DNA of 64,000 nucleotides from Bin87 sp965116785 (GTDB taxonomy: Bacteria; Chloroflexota; Dehalococcoidia; Lucifugimonadales; UBA3495): contig OZ220731.1 in NCBI GenBank assembly GCA_965116785.1, positions 2,728,001 through 2,792,000 on the forward strand, in the 5' to 3' direction. Below are positions 9,881 to 17,791 of the stretch, piece after piece (position 1 is the first letter of the stretch; every line of letters starts with the position of its first letter). The notes beneath the pieces were generated by a model. That model saw nothing but the letters and a program-made list of their open reading frames with translations, searched no databases and was not told the DNA's origin. The position numbers and the translations under genes were made by a program.

Positions 9881-10132
9881 ATGCCGGCTAACGACGAATT
9901 GCTTGCGCGTATCACCGCCAGACCGGATGTGTTCGGTGGAAAGCCGATTATCCGAGATATGCGGATATCGGTGGAAATGGTGCTGAGTCTACTCACCCAA
10001 GGAGTTTCGCCAGAGGCTATTCTGGACGACTACCCCGACCTTGAGTTGGACGATATCCGCGCCTGTACCGCCTACGCCCACGCGGTAATTTCGGGGGATA
10101 CCCTGGCTGCGGTTTCCGTCGCTGAAAGTTAG
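9881..10132 (+). CDS. DUF433 family antitoxin-like protein
   Basis: An 83-residue DUF433 protein. The family has a winged/helix-turn-helix-like fold and is usually encoded directly upstream of a PIN-like DUF5615 protein, as here with a 3-nt gap. The signature is GGKPIIRDMRISVEMVLSLL, then GVSPEAILDDYPDLELDDIRACTAYA. In such pairs the DUF433 protein is presumed to bind DNA and neutralise its partner, by analogy with VapB. ATG with AAGGAAAATC upstream is a reasonable start. Antitoxin activity is inferred from pairing, not shown. Confidence 0.88.
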   Translation: MPANDELLARITARPDVFGGKPIIRDMRISVEMVLSLLTQGVSPEAILDDYPDLELDDIRACTAYAHAVISGDTLAAVSVAES

Positions 10133-10135
10133 GGC

Positions 10136-10492
10136 ATGAAGTTCCTGGTAGACCGCTGTGCCGGACGACGTTTGGCTGAATGGCTCCGCGGAGAGGGGCA
10201 CGACGTCCAGGAATCGCAAAGCCTTGGGCCCGACCCTGGCGACCGGGCCTTGCTGGAAATTGCCGCGTCGGAAGGACGTGTCCTGATAACGATAGACACT
10301 GACTTCGGTGAATTGATCTACCGCCACGATTTTCCCCACGCGGGGTTGATCAGATTGCCAGACGTACCGGCGGAACGGCGCATCGCCTTGATGGCCACTG
10401 TGATGGACGGCCATGGTCCGGCGTTAGAAAGCCGTGCTATCGTAACAGTAAGGGGTGAGAGGATTCGGATCTCGCTCCCGCCTGGACCCTGA
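10136..10492 (+). CDS. DUF5615 PIN-like protein (toxin-like partner)
   Basis: A 118-residue DUF5615 protein, a branch of the PIN-like nuclease fold related to Mut7-C. Acidic residues typical of the fold are visible in FLVDRCAGRRLAEWL (the usual second Asp/Asn position is Arg-Cys here), the central VLITIDTDFGELIY, and the following HAGLIRLPD strand. It starts 3 nt after the DUF433 gene, so the pair is one operon and is presumably a type II toxin-antitoxin or RNA-processing module. Nuclease activity is inference. The next gene is convergent. Confidence 0.87.
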   Translation: MKFLVDRCAGRRLAEWLRGEGHDVQESQSLGPDPGDRALLEIAASEGRVLITIDTDFGELIYRHDFPHAGLIRLPDVPAERRIALMATVMDGHGPALESRAIVTVRGERIRISLPPGP

Positions 10493-10586
10493 CACTGACT
10501 TGGGATATTCAGCCGGAATCGCGCTTGTGCATCGCGCTTTGCGCGCTGATTTCCCTCCGTCCTGAGCCTGTTGGGATTTTTGGGAT

Positions 10587-11123
10587 CTAGAAAACCCGAT
10601 TCGATAGGGTCGCCACCAACTGCTCCGCCTCCGCAGAACCCCGCAGCTCGATCACCCGCAGGTGAGGAAACTCCGCTCCGTTTAGTATCCGCCGGTACTC
10701 CCGCCTCACCCTTCGGTGGCTGGTGATCGCCCACAGGATGATCGAGTCCCGGCTGAGAAACGACATCCTGAAGCTCTCACGGTTCCCGGAGAACAGCTCT
10801 TCCCGGGTTATCGCCCGCGTGATGGTACGGCGCAGGCAGCGCCACAGCACCACTCGGAACGGGTAGTTGAGCCAGACCACGGCGGTCGCGCGTCCCCAGA
10901 CGATGTCGCGCACGGCGCTGTAGTTGCCGTCCATCACCCACCGCTCTCCCGCCGCAGACTCGCCGGCCATCCGCCGGACCTCATCCATGGGTCGGAGTTG
11001 CCAGTCGGGCATCCAGTGGATGCCATCCAACTCGATGTGGGGCGTTCCCAGCACCCGTGCGAGTTTCCGCGAGAGAGTAGTCTTGCCCGAACAGCTTGTC
11101 CCGACCACGACAACCCGCTGCAT
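10587..11123 (-). CDS. P-loop adenylate-kinase-like protein
   Basis: Belongs to the small AAA_18/AK-like P-loop kinases often annotated as DNA topology modulation or FlaR-related proteins; the true substrate is unknown. The Walker A is VVGTSCSGKTTLSRKLA at the N-terminus, followed by HIELDGIHWMPDW and the conserved WVMDGNYSAVRDIVWGRA with WLNYP. I chose ATG 11123, which puts the P-loop 8 residues from the start as in relatives; ATG 11174 and a TTG further upstream are possible but add a non-conserved stretch. The product is 178 residues. It stands alone on the minus strand between convergent and divergent neighbours. Confidence 0.8.
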   Translation of the reverse strand: MQRVVVVGTSCSGKTTLSRKLARVLGTPHIELDGIHWMPDWQLRPMDEVRRMAGESAAGERWVMDGNYSAVRDIVWGRATAVVWLNYPFRVVLWRCLRRTITRAITREELFSGNRESFRMSFLSRDSIILWAITSHRRVRREYRRILNGAEFPHLRVIELRGSAEAEQLVATLSNRVF

Positions 11124-11378
11124 AACCTGGCTCGTTTCTCTGTCTGCTGTCACCGTGTCAGCGTCCCGTTGCATAAAGCTTCCGCTTGCTGAGGTTCCCC
11201 TATCCCGTGGCAACGGGATCTTCCCCGCCATGATACCGTCCAACTCCCGACGGCTGGCCCATAAATCTCGCCCACCCTAGCCGTATCCCCCGCTGTAATC
11301 TACAATGGTGAGACTATCTGTACCCGGCGCCGCACAACCGCGACTATCCGCGCCGTCAATCCTCAGGAGGGACCCATT

Positions 11379-12479
11379 TTGAAGGTTAAAGCTGCCGTAT
11401 TGTGGGAAGTTGGTCAGCCTCTCGATATCTGCGAGGTTGACCTCGATGAGCCGAAGGCCGGCGAGGTTCTGGTGAAGGTCGGTTCCGCCGGCATCTGCCG
11501 CAGCGACCGCCACTTCATGCACGGGGACGCTCCCATCGCCATCCCCGTCGTGCTCGGACACGAGGGCGCCGGAACCGTCGTCCAGACCGGCCCGGGCGTG
11601 ACGCTCGCCTCCGAGGGCGACCAGGTCATCCTCTCCTTCGTCCCCGCCTGCGGACGCTGCCGCTCCTGCCTCGAGGGCCACAGCAACCTCTGCGACCTCC
11701 ACGCGGCCACCGGCGCCAACCTGCTGGACGGCACCACCCGCCTCCACGCCGGCGACCAGGACATCCACCACATGGGCAAGGTGGCCTGTTTCGCCGAGTA
11801 CGCCGTCCTGCCCGAGACCGGCGTCGTGCCCGTGTCCAGTCCGGTGCCCATGGACAAGGCCGCCATGATCGGCTGCTCCGTAACCACCGGTGTCGGCGCG
11901 GCTCTCTACAGCGCCGAGATCAAGGCTGGCAGCACCGTGGCCGTCATCGGCTGCGGCGGCGTGGGCCTCAACGTCATCATGGGTGCCGCACTGGCCAGCG
12001 CCGGCCAGATCATCGCCGTGGACATCCGCGAGGCGCAGCTCGAGTTCGCCATGCGCTTCGGCGCCACGCACACCGTCAACGCCGCCGACCAGGACCCCGT
12101 CCGCCAGGTCAGGGATCTCACCGGCGGCCGCGGCGCCGACTACACCTTCGAGGTCTTCGGCAGCGGCGACACCACCAAGGCCGCCTACGAGATGGCCGCC
12201 AAGCGGGGCATCGTCACCGTCGTCGGCATCGCCCCCTGGGGCCAGGAGGCCGGCATCAACGCCGTCGATCTGGTGCGCAACGAGAAGACCCTGCGCGGCT
12301 CCTACTATGGCTCCGCCCGATCCCGCACCGACATGCCGGTCATGGTCGACCTGTACCAGTCCGGCAAGCTCAACCTTGACGACCTGGTGGTCCGCCACTA
12401 CACCCTCGACCAGATCAACGAGGCCTACGACGACCTCGACCGCGGCGAAATCGGCCGCGGCGCCATCATGTTCGACTAG
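11379..12479 (+). CDS. Zinc-dependent alcohol dehydrogenase (class III-like MDR)
   Basis: A 366-residue medium-chain dehydrogenase that oxidises an alcohol with NAD(P). Catalytic zinc ligands are Cys40 (GICRSD), His61-Glu62 (GHEGAG) and a Cys in IGCSVTTG; structural zinc is bound by Cys91, 94, 97 and 105. The Rossmann loop is GCGGVGLNV. The pattern with QDIHHMGKVACFAEY resembles class III/mycothiol- or formaldehyde-type enzymes, but substrate is not certain. The start is TTG at 11379, preceded by AGGAGG with an 8-nt spacer; no ATG gives the complete N-terminal strand. A hairpin follows the stop codon. Confidence 0.93.
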   Translation: MKVKAAVLWEVGQPLDICEVDLDEPKAGEVLVKVGSAGICRSDRHFMHGDAPIAIPVVLGHEGAGTVVQTGPGVTLASEGDQVILSFVPACGRCRSCLEGHSNLCDLHAATGANLLDGTTRLHAGDQDIHHMGKVACFAEYAVLPETGVVPVSSPVPMDKAAMIGCSVTTGVGAALYSAEIKAGSTVAVIGCGGVGLNVIMGAALASAGQIIAVDIREAQLEFAMRFGATHTVNAADQDPVRQVRDLTGGRGADYTFEVFGSGDTTKAAYEMAAKRGIVTVVGIAPWGQEAGINAVDLVRNEKTLRGSYYGSARSRTDMPVMVDLYQSGKLNLDDLVVRHYTLDQINEAYDDLDRGEIGRGAIMFD

Positions 12480-12489
12480 CAGGCTTTTG

Positions 12490-12517
12490 GCAGGGGCGAA
12501 CAGTCATCCGCCCCTGC
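12490..12517. repeat. GGGGCG-type intergenic hairpin, copy 1
   Basis: GCAGGGGCG and CGCCCCTGC form a 9-bp stem around a 10-nt loop, 10 nt after the alcohol dehydrogenase stop. No T-run follows, so it is a weak terminator at best. It belongs to a set of similar hairpins at 20527, 42806 and 53713. Confidence 0.6.
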
Positions 12518-12531
12518 ATCTGACTCGGCCC

Positions 12532-12909
12532 ATGGCTACGGAAGCAACCCCCATCACGGCATCGGATCACGCCGACAAAGCGTGGGACCTGCTGGCGGAA
12601 TCTGACCGCCAGTTCGCCACGCGACAGCACTTGTCGGCCTCTGCGACACTCTGGAGAGCAACGACCCATGCGGTGATGGCGGTGGCCGCCCACCGTGGCT
12701 GGTCTTGCGACGGCGACCGCCTGTCCTTGCGCAACACGATCGAACGGTTGGCCGAGGATGCCGGAGACCACTTGATCTCCTTGAGGTACATCTACGCCGA
12801 AACCCTTCGCGAGAATGCAGAGTTGGACTTCATGGAGTACCGAGAATTGGCTTACGACGGGGCCAAAGCCCGCGACTTTGTCCGCTGCTTGCTGGCCATG
12901 GCATGCTGA
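12532..12909 (+). CDS. PaREP1-like/HEPN-like helical protein, copy 1
   Basis: A 125-residue all-helical protein resembling the PaREP1 family (function unknown, HEPN-like). The repeated family pattern is AWDLLAESDRQFATRQHLSA, then a Trp-containing helix ATLWRATTHAVMAVAAHRGW, and a C-terminal helix ending in RDFVRCLLAMA. It is clearly related to the next gene, with which it overlaps by 7 nt, and to a third copy at 59183. No catalytic residues can be assigned. In related genomes such proteins often accompany nucleotidyltransferases, but none is adjacent here. Confidence 0.7.
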   Translation: MATEATPITASDHADKAWDLLAESDRQFATRQHLSASATLWRATTHAVMAVAAHRGWSCDGDRLSLRNTIERLAEDAGDHLISLRYIYAETLRENAELDFMEYRELAYDGAKARDFVRCLLAMAC

Positions 12910-13256
12910 CGGGAGATCACGCTAGGACCGCTCTGGCTTTCCTTGAAGCGTCGGACCGGGAGTTCGCGTCCGGAGACAAACTGCAAGCATCGGAGAAACT
13001 TTGGGGAGCCGTAACGCACTCCTTGATGGCGGTAGCCATGCAACGTGGTCGTCGCCTTGGTAGTCACAACTCTTTCAGGGTCACTGCGGAACGACTATCA
13101 GATGAGCATGGAGACCCTTCAATAGAGTATGGGTTTGCTTTTGCCGAAAGGTTCCACCGTTGCTTCTATCACGACGATCTGTTGGACGCCGAGTTGGATA
13201 TTCTGCGTCCCAAGGTCCATGACTTTGTCCACCGGGTGTTGTCATTGCTCGGGTAA
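12903..13256 (+). CDS. PaREP1-like/HEPN-like helical protein, copy 2
   Basis: A 117-residue paralogue of the preceding gene. It keeps the core ALAFLEASDREFASGD, QASEKLWGAVTHSLMAVA and a C-terminal RFHRCFYHDDLLDAE segment that the third copy shares as HENFYENTM. The ATG lies inside the end of the upstream gene, so translation is probably coupled. Its own codon use looks slightly less GC-rich than that of the flanking metabolic genes, which could reflect transfer. Stop codon is 12 nt before the candidate selenoprotein, so all three may share a transcript. Confidence 0.72.
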   Translation: MLTGDHARTALAFLEASDREFASGDKLQASEKLWGAVTHSLMAVAMQRGRRLGSHNSFRVTAERLSDEHGDPSIEYGFAFAERFHRCFYHDDLLDAELDILRPKVHDFVHRVLSLLG

Positions 13257-13268
13257 GGAGATGTAGAA

Positions 13269-14471
13269 ATGCCCCGCCTGTCCGTTCTGTCCGAAGTCCA
13301 GCGCCAGATGCTCCAGTTCTTCCCCTGCATGGAAGCCGAAGGCACGCCCTGGACGCCACTCTCGAAGCCCTTGTCGCAGAGCAGGGCGGCTATCGTCACC
13401 ACCGCCGGCCTGCACCTGCGCGACGACAAGCCCTTCAACCGCGACCATCCCGGCGGCGAGTCCACCTACCGCGTCATCCCCAGTAACTCCGATGCAGCCG
13501 ACATCGTCCAGAGCCACTTCAGCATCGGCTTTGACCGCACCGCCATCTACCGGGACATCAACATCACCTTCCCCATGGACCGGGTGCGCGAGTTGGCCGA
13601 GCGCGGCGTCATCGGTTCCGTCGCCCCCAACCACTACTCGTTCATGGGAGCCCTCCGTGACTGCACCGTCGTCGCTGAGCAGACCGGGCCCGAGGTCGCT
13701 CAGCGCCTCAAATCCGAAGGCGTCGACCTGGTGCTGCTGACCCCCACTTGACCCCTCTGCACTCACGCCGTGAGCGTGCTTGCCCGGGTCTTTGAGGAAG
13801 CCGGCCTCACCACCGTAGCCATCGCCCTCGTGCGTGAACACGCCGAACGCGTCCAGCCGCCCCGCGCCCTGTGGGTGCCCTTCTACTTCGGGTACACCAT
13901 GGGCAAACCCGACGACCCCAAATTCCAGCACCAGGTCCTCGCCACGGCCCTGGCGACACTGGACGCCGAATCCGGCCCTGTGCTGGCCGATTATCCCGAG
14001 GACGCCGGACCCATCGGCATGCCCCAGGCATCCGAGGTGACTGCTTCAAGCAACGGTGACACCGTCAAGCCCCTGGACGCCGCCGATGAGATCACCGCCC
14101 TGCGCGGCTACTACGAGCGCTGGCAGGAACAGCGCGGCCGCACCGCCGTCGGCGTCACCGGCATCCCCCAGCGTCGTTTCCGCGGCATCATCCGCTTCCT
14201 CGAAGCCTACGCCGAGAGCGACGCCGCCGACATGGACGAACGCCCGGCTGATGTGTCCGTGCCCCAGTTTGTGCGCTACTGCGCCGACGACCTCAAGGCC
14301 TTCTGCTACGAGGCCCGCATGGCCCAGCGCCCCGGTGACAGCGAGGCGGACATCCACACCTGGTTCTGGGGCGAGACCGCCGTGGGCACCCTCATCGACA
14401 GCATCACCCAGCGCCTCAACTCCACCGGCGATGCGAAGCTACAGGCAACTGCCTACGGCCTATCCCGTTAG
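13269..14471 (+). CDS. GrdB-family reductase, candidate selenoprotein (in-frame TGA at 13749-13751)
   Basis: Member of the glycine/sarcosine/betaine/D-proline reductase selenoprotein B family. Reading through the TGA as selenocysteine gives one 400-residue protein; both halves are in the same frame and both match the family. Sec161 sits in LVLLTPT-U-PLCTHA, the place where GrdB has its UxxC redox motif and non-Sec homologues have CPxC; Cys164 completes the pair. The N-half has FNRDHPGGESTYRVIP and DRVRELAERGVIG, the C-half RVQPPRALWVPF and a helical tail (ADDLKAFCYEA). An SD-like GGAG precedes ATG 13269. A hairpin begins 7 nt after the TGA. The alternative is a nonsense-broken gene, but GC-rich codon use continues unchanged after the TGA. 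True substrate is unknown. Confidence 0.8.
13759..13779 (+). promoter_or_regulatory. Candidate bacterial SECIS hairpin
   Basis: GCAC-TCAC pairs with GTGA-GTGC with a 2-nt GC bulge on the 3' side and a 3-nt GCC loop. The loop lies 16-18 nt after the TGA at 13749-13751, similar to the distance in known bacterial SECIS elements. The apical GU and bulged U of the E. coli element are not seen, so the call rests on position and stem. Confidence 0.45.
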
Positions 14472-14522
14472 CCTGACGATTGCGACGTCCGGCTCCGCTG
14501 AACCGTGGGACCGGACACCCAT

Positions 14523-15746
14523 TTAAACGTCCGGCCCGTCCCCGCCGCCCGGCGCATCCTCGGGTAGTCCTTGCCGTGCTCGCGCGACCGCCGGTGAGTG
14601 CGTTGCCGCGATCCTTGGTGGCGGCTGCGCTCCATCCTGCGGGTTCCAGCCGTCCGGGAAGTGCAGCGTCCGCACGGGATAGTTGATGGTGATCTCTTCC
14701 TCGGTCAGCCGTGCGTGCAGCTCTTTGATCAGTTCGCTGCGCACCTCGAAGCTGGCCAGCCGGTCCTTCGCCTGCACGAACAGCCAGAAGTCCACGTTGC
14801 TCTCGCCGAAGTTTTCGTATCCGAAATAAGCGCCATAGTCCACCACGGCCCCCGGGTGTTGGGCCACCACCCGCTCCATCACCTCCTGACCGACCTGCTC
14901 CACACGACCCAGGTCGCTTTCGTAGGCCACTCCGCAGGTCAGGTACACGTTCACGTGCTCGTCGGGCTTGCTGTAGTTGGTGATCACGGTCTCGGCGAAC
15001 CGCGAGTTGGGGATGATCACCAGGTTGTTGCCCCAGGTGCGCAGGCGGGTGCTCCGCCAGTTCACGTCCACCACGTAACCGCTGACCCCGCCCTCCAGGT
15101 CAATGTAGTCCCCCGGGTTGACCACGCCCTCGGTGATGACGTAGGTCCCCGCGAACAGGTTGCTCAGCGTCGGCTGGATAGCCAGCGCCACCGCCAGCCC
15201 GCCGATGCCCAGTCCCGCGATCAGCGGCGTGATGTTGATACCCAGCACGTCCAGCGACACCATGACGGCCATCACGGCCACGACGATCAGCAGGCTGCGT
15301 CGCGCCAACGGCAGCGCCCAGCTGCTGGTGTTGGCGGCCGGCGTGTTGCCCAGGTACTCCTGCAGCCAGGTCAGGCCGCTGGTCCCCACCACGTTGATCA
15401 TGTAGGCGCCGATCCATATCGCTGCCACGCCCGCCGCCCGGTCCACCACGGTGTCGATCGTATGCGGAAGCTCCAACGGGATCTTGATGGCCAGGTACGC
15501 GCCCAGCAGGATGATGTACGCCGTCACCGGCCCCTTGGCGTTGGACACCAGGTGGTCGTCCAGCTCCCCAGGAAAGACGCTGGCCATCCTCAGGACCAGC
15601 CGGAACAGGACGCGGCTGAACAGGAAGGCAAAGAGCACCGCGCCGGCGATGATCGCCAGGCTCACCAGCAGGTCATGCCACTCCAGCCCGATTGCTTCGG
15701 CCGCCGCAACCACCTCCAGCCACCAGTTGTACAATGTGTCCGCCAT
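14523..15746 (-). CDS. MscS-type mechanosensitive ion channel
   Basis: A 407-residue small-conductance mechanosensitive channel protein that would release solutes on hypo-osmotic shock. Four to five membrane helices occupy roughly residues 25-205. The pore-lining helix and beta-domain entry read GLGIGGLAVALAIQPTLSNLFAG, here quoted as GLGIGGLAVALAI and QPTLSNLFAG, followed by PGDYIDLEGG and the beta-domain VIIPNSRFAETVITNYS. The cytoplasmic C-terminal domain contains FGESNVDFWLFVQAKDR. A Pro/Ala-rich tail of about 40 residues after the fold is not conserved. It is separated from the sirtuin gene by 27 nt on the same strand. Confidence 0.92.
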   Translation of the reverse strand: MADTLYNWWLEVVAAAEAIGLEWHDLLVSLAIIAGAVLFAFLFSRVLFRLVLRMASVFPGELDDHLVSNAKGPVTAYIILLGAYLAIKIPLELPHTIDTVVDRAAGVAAIWIGAYMINVVGTSGLTWLQEYLGNTPAANTSSWALPLARRSLLIVVAVMAVMVSLDVLGINITPLIAGLGIGGLAVALAIQPTLSNLFAGTYVITEGVVNPGDYIDLEGGVSGYVVDVNWRSTRLRTWGNNLVIIPNSRFAETVITNYSKPDEHVNVYLTCGVAYESDLGRVEQVGQEVMERVVAQHPGAVVDYGAYFGYENFGESNVDFWLFVQAKDRLASFEVRSELIKELHARLTEEEITINYPVRTLHFPDGWNPQDGAQPPPRIAATHSPAVARARQGLPEDAPGGGDGPDV

Positions 15747-15773
15747 GACTTGCCTACGTTCCCACCGCCGCGA

Positions 15774-16562
15774 TTAGTTTTTTCGGGAAAGCGCCAGCGC
15801 CGTGACGATACGCGGCAGCATTTCGCCGGCCGGACCCGTCACGACCACATCCGCCGCCGCGGTGAGCTGCGTGGATTCCGGATTGACCTCGATTATCTTC
15901 GCCCCGCGCTCTCGCGCCAGCAGCGGCAACTGCGCCGCCGGGTTTACCGCTCCGGAAGTCCCCACCAGCAGCATCGCGTCACAGCGCTGCGTCTGCTCGA
16001 AACAGGAATCCAGCACGGCTCGCGGGATGGGTTCGCCGAACATCACCGTGTCCAACTTGATGACGCCGCCACACTCGGCGCACAACGGGGGCACGTCGGT
16101 AATGGCGTGCGCCGCCCGCGGGCGCCGCCAGCCGCACCCGATGCAGCGCAGGTAGTTGCGATTGCCGTGGATCTCGAGCAGGTTACGGCTGCCCGCCCTT
16201 CCGTGCAGGTCATCCACGTTCTGCGTGATCACCGACCTGATGATGCCGGCAGACTCCAGCTCCGCGATGGCCACGTGACCCGGATTGGGTTGGGCGTTGT
16301 CCACCGCGTCCTTGAGATCGTAGGTTGGGTTCCCTGGCGTCACCTCGTCGCTGAGCCGTTTCTCCCACCAGTCCTGCGGGTCGCGAGAAAACACCCGGTA
16401 CGACAGGTTGCTGGGCTGCCCGTACTTGGTCCACAGCCCGTCCGGCCCGCGAAAGGACGGAATGCCGCTCTCCACCGAGAGGCCGGCCCCGGTCAGGGCG
16501 ATGGCATACTCCGCGGCGGTCAGGATGGCTGCTGCTTCGGCCACAGGATCAATGCTGGTCAT
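15774..16562 (-). CDS. Sir2-family NAD-dependent protein deacylase
   Basis: A 262-residue sirtuin that removes acyl groups from lysines using NAD+. NAD-binding motifs are GAGLSVESGIPSFRG (residues about 24-38) and TQNVDDLHGRAG; the catalytic His is in LEIHGN; a zinc ribbon is formed by CIGCGW and CAECGG; GTSGAVNPAA and VNPEST complete the Rossmann part. The Ala-Tyr-Arg desuccinylase signature of SIRT5/CobB is not obvious. The ATG overlaps the end of recF by 4 nt (ATGA type), so translation is coupled to recF. Confidence 0.94.
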   Translation of the reverse strand: MTSIDPVAEAAAILTAAEYAIALTGAGLSVESGIPSFRGPDGLWTKYGQPSNLSYRVFSRDPQDWWEKRLSDEVTPGNPTYDLKDAVDNAQPNPGHVAIAELESAGIIRSVITQNVDDLHGRAGSRNLLEIHGNRNYLRCIGCGWRRPRAAHAITDVPPLCAECGGVIKLDTVMFGEPIPRAVLDSCFEQTQRCDAMLLVGTSGAVNPAAQLPLLARERGAKIIEVNPESTQLTAAADVVVTGPAGEMLPRIVTALALSRKN

Positions 16563-17773
16563 TGGGAACTCGCCCCCAGGGGTCGCTCGTCAATTGTCAC
16601 CGCGCCGTCTGCCACGCGGAAGTAAACTGCGCTGTCCCCCAGGGCAGCGCGAACCGACCCGACGTCGGTGGTGGTGATCAGAGTCTGGCGATACCGGGCG
16701 ACCTTTTGCAAGACCCTCTCCCGTCGCCCGTCGTCCATTTCCGAAAACACGTCGTCCAGCAGGATGACCGGATCATCGCCCCGCGTTTCCGCCAGGTACT
16801 CGGCCTCCGCCAGGCGCAGGGCCAGCGCGATAGTGCGCGCTTCGCCACGGGATGCAAAGGACGCGGCGTCCAGACCATTGACGTACATCGCGAAATTGTC
16901 CCGGTGCGGCCCCACGGCCGTGATCGCGGTGGCCAGTTCTCGCGACGAGCTTTGCTGCAACTCTCTCTGGAACGCGGCGGCAGTATCCGCGACGCACCCG
17001 CCTGGTGACACACTGGGGAGATACTCCAGAGCCAGATCCTGACCCGGTTCGCCCAGTTCGCCGTGCTGCGAGCGAGCGATTACGGATAACCGCGCCAGGG
17101 CTTCGGAGCGCCCGAATGTCACAATCGCCCCCGACTGGACCAGTTGCTCGTCCCAATACTCCAGCTCCTCGGGATCAACGCGGCCTTCTCGCCGGCGCCG
17201 CAACAGGCCATTCCGGTTCCGGAGAGCGGCCTGGAACCGCTGCAGGGCCTGTAGATACGACCGGTCCGCCTGGCTGATCAGCACGTCAAGGTAGCGGCGG
17301 CGATGCGAAGGAGATCCCAGCACCAGGTCCAGGTCGTCCACGGAAAAGAGCGACGCTGCGATGCGACCTACCAGGCCGGCTGCAGTGGCCGGTTGGCGGT
17401 TGACCCGTATCTGCTTCGCAACCGTCGGCAGTGTCGCCGGTCCCGCGCCTTCCGGATCGGTGTCCCCACCTGTCACGGTCTCGCGGGACGTCGGTAGGTA
17501 GCCGACCACCACCGTCAGCGCTTGCCCGTCGACGCAGGCGGTTCCGGTGATGTAGGCCGCCGCGCTGTCGCGCGCCGCATCAAAGTTGAGGACCTGCCGT
17601 TCGCGTTCCGTGCGGAAGGAGCGGCCGACGGACAGCGTATAGGCTGCCTCAAGCAGGGACGTTTTGCCCTGGGCGTTGCCGCCGTGGAACACCGACACCC
17701 CGACCGGCGGCGCGATGTCGACTTCGCGGAAATTACGGTAGTTGACGAGGCTGAGCCGCGTGATTCGGGCCAA
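16559..17773 (-). CDS. recF: DNA replication and repair protein RecF
   Basis: RecF is an SMC-like ATPase that with RecO and RecR loads RecA at single-strand gaps. The 404 residues contain the Walker A GGNAQGKTSLLEAAY (the usual GxNGxGKT has Ala for Gly), QADRSYLQALQRF, the ABC signature region SRGEARTIALALRLAEA and Walker B PVILLDDVFSEMDD. The N-terminus ITRLSLVNYRNFRE is typical. Unlike the common dnaA-dnaN-recF order, here it is followed by a sirtuin and preceded, 18 nt upstream, by a VWA protein. Start is an ATG at the expected position. Confidence 0.95.
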   Translation of the reverse strand: MARITRLSLVNYRNFREVDIAPPVGVSVFHGGNAQGKTSLLEAAYTLSVGRSFRTERERQVLNFDAARDSAAAYITGTACVDGQALTVVVGYLPTSRETVTGGDTDPEGAGPATLPTVAKQIRVNRQPATAAGLVGRIAASLFSVDDLDLVLGSPSHRRRYLDVLISQADRSYLQALQRFQAALRNRNGLLRRRREGRVDPEELEYWDEQLVQSGAIVTFGRSEALARLSVIARSQHGELGEPGQDLALEYLPSVSPGGCVADTAAAFQRELQQSSSRELATAITAVGPHRDNFAMYVNGLDAASFASRGEARTIALALRLAEAEYLAETRGDDPVILLDDVFSEMDDGRRERVLQKVARYRQTLITTTDVGSVRAALGDSAVYFRVADGAVTIDERPLGASSQ

Positions 17774-17791
17774 GGAGTGAACCCGGTCCGC

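Noticed and set aside
10493..10586. Terminator between the DUF5615 and kinase genes
   Set aside because: There is a short TTTTT run and a small GCGC-TTTG-GCGC hairpin, but they are 30 nt apart and do not form a proper terminator.
11890..12531. Long N-terminal part of the frame that ends in the first PaREP1-like gene
   Set aside because: It overlaps the alcohol dehydrogenase in another frame and consists of Pro/Ser/Thr-rich shadow sequence; ATG 12532 is the real start.
13770..14471. Separate gene starting at GTG 13770 after the TGA
   Set aside because: The start would fall inside the conserved block just after the redox motif, has no SD, and the two parts match one family continuously; selenocysteine read-through explains it better.
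14598..16625. A 675-codon open frame on the plus strand
   Set aside because: Antisense to MscS and the sirtuin gene, both of which have complete motifs; composition (His, Arg, Gln, Val) is that of a shadow frame.
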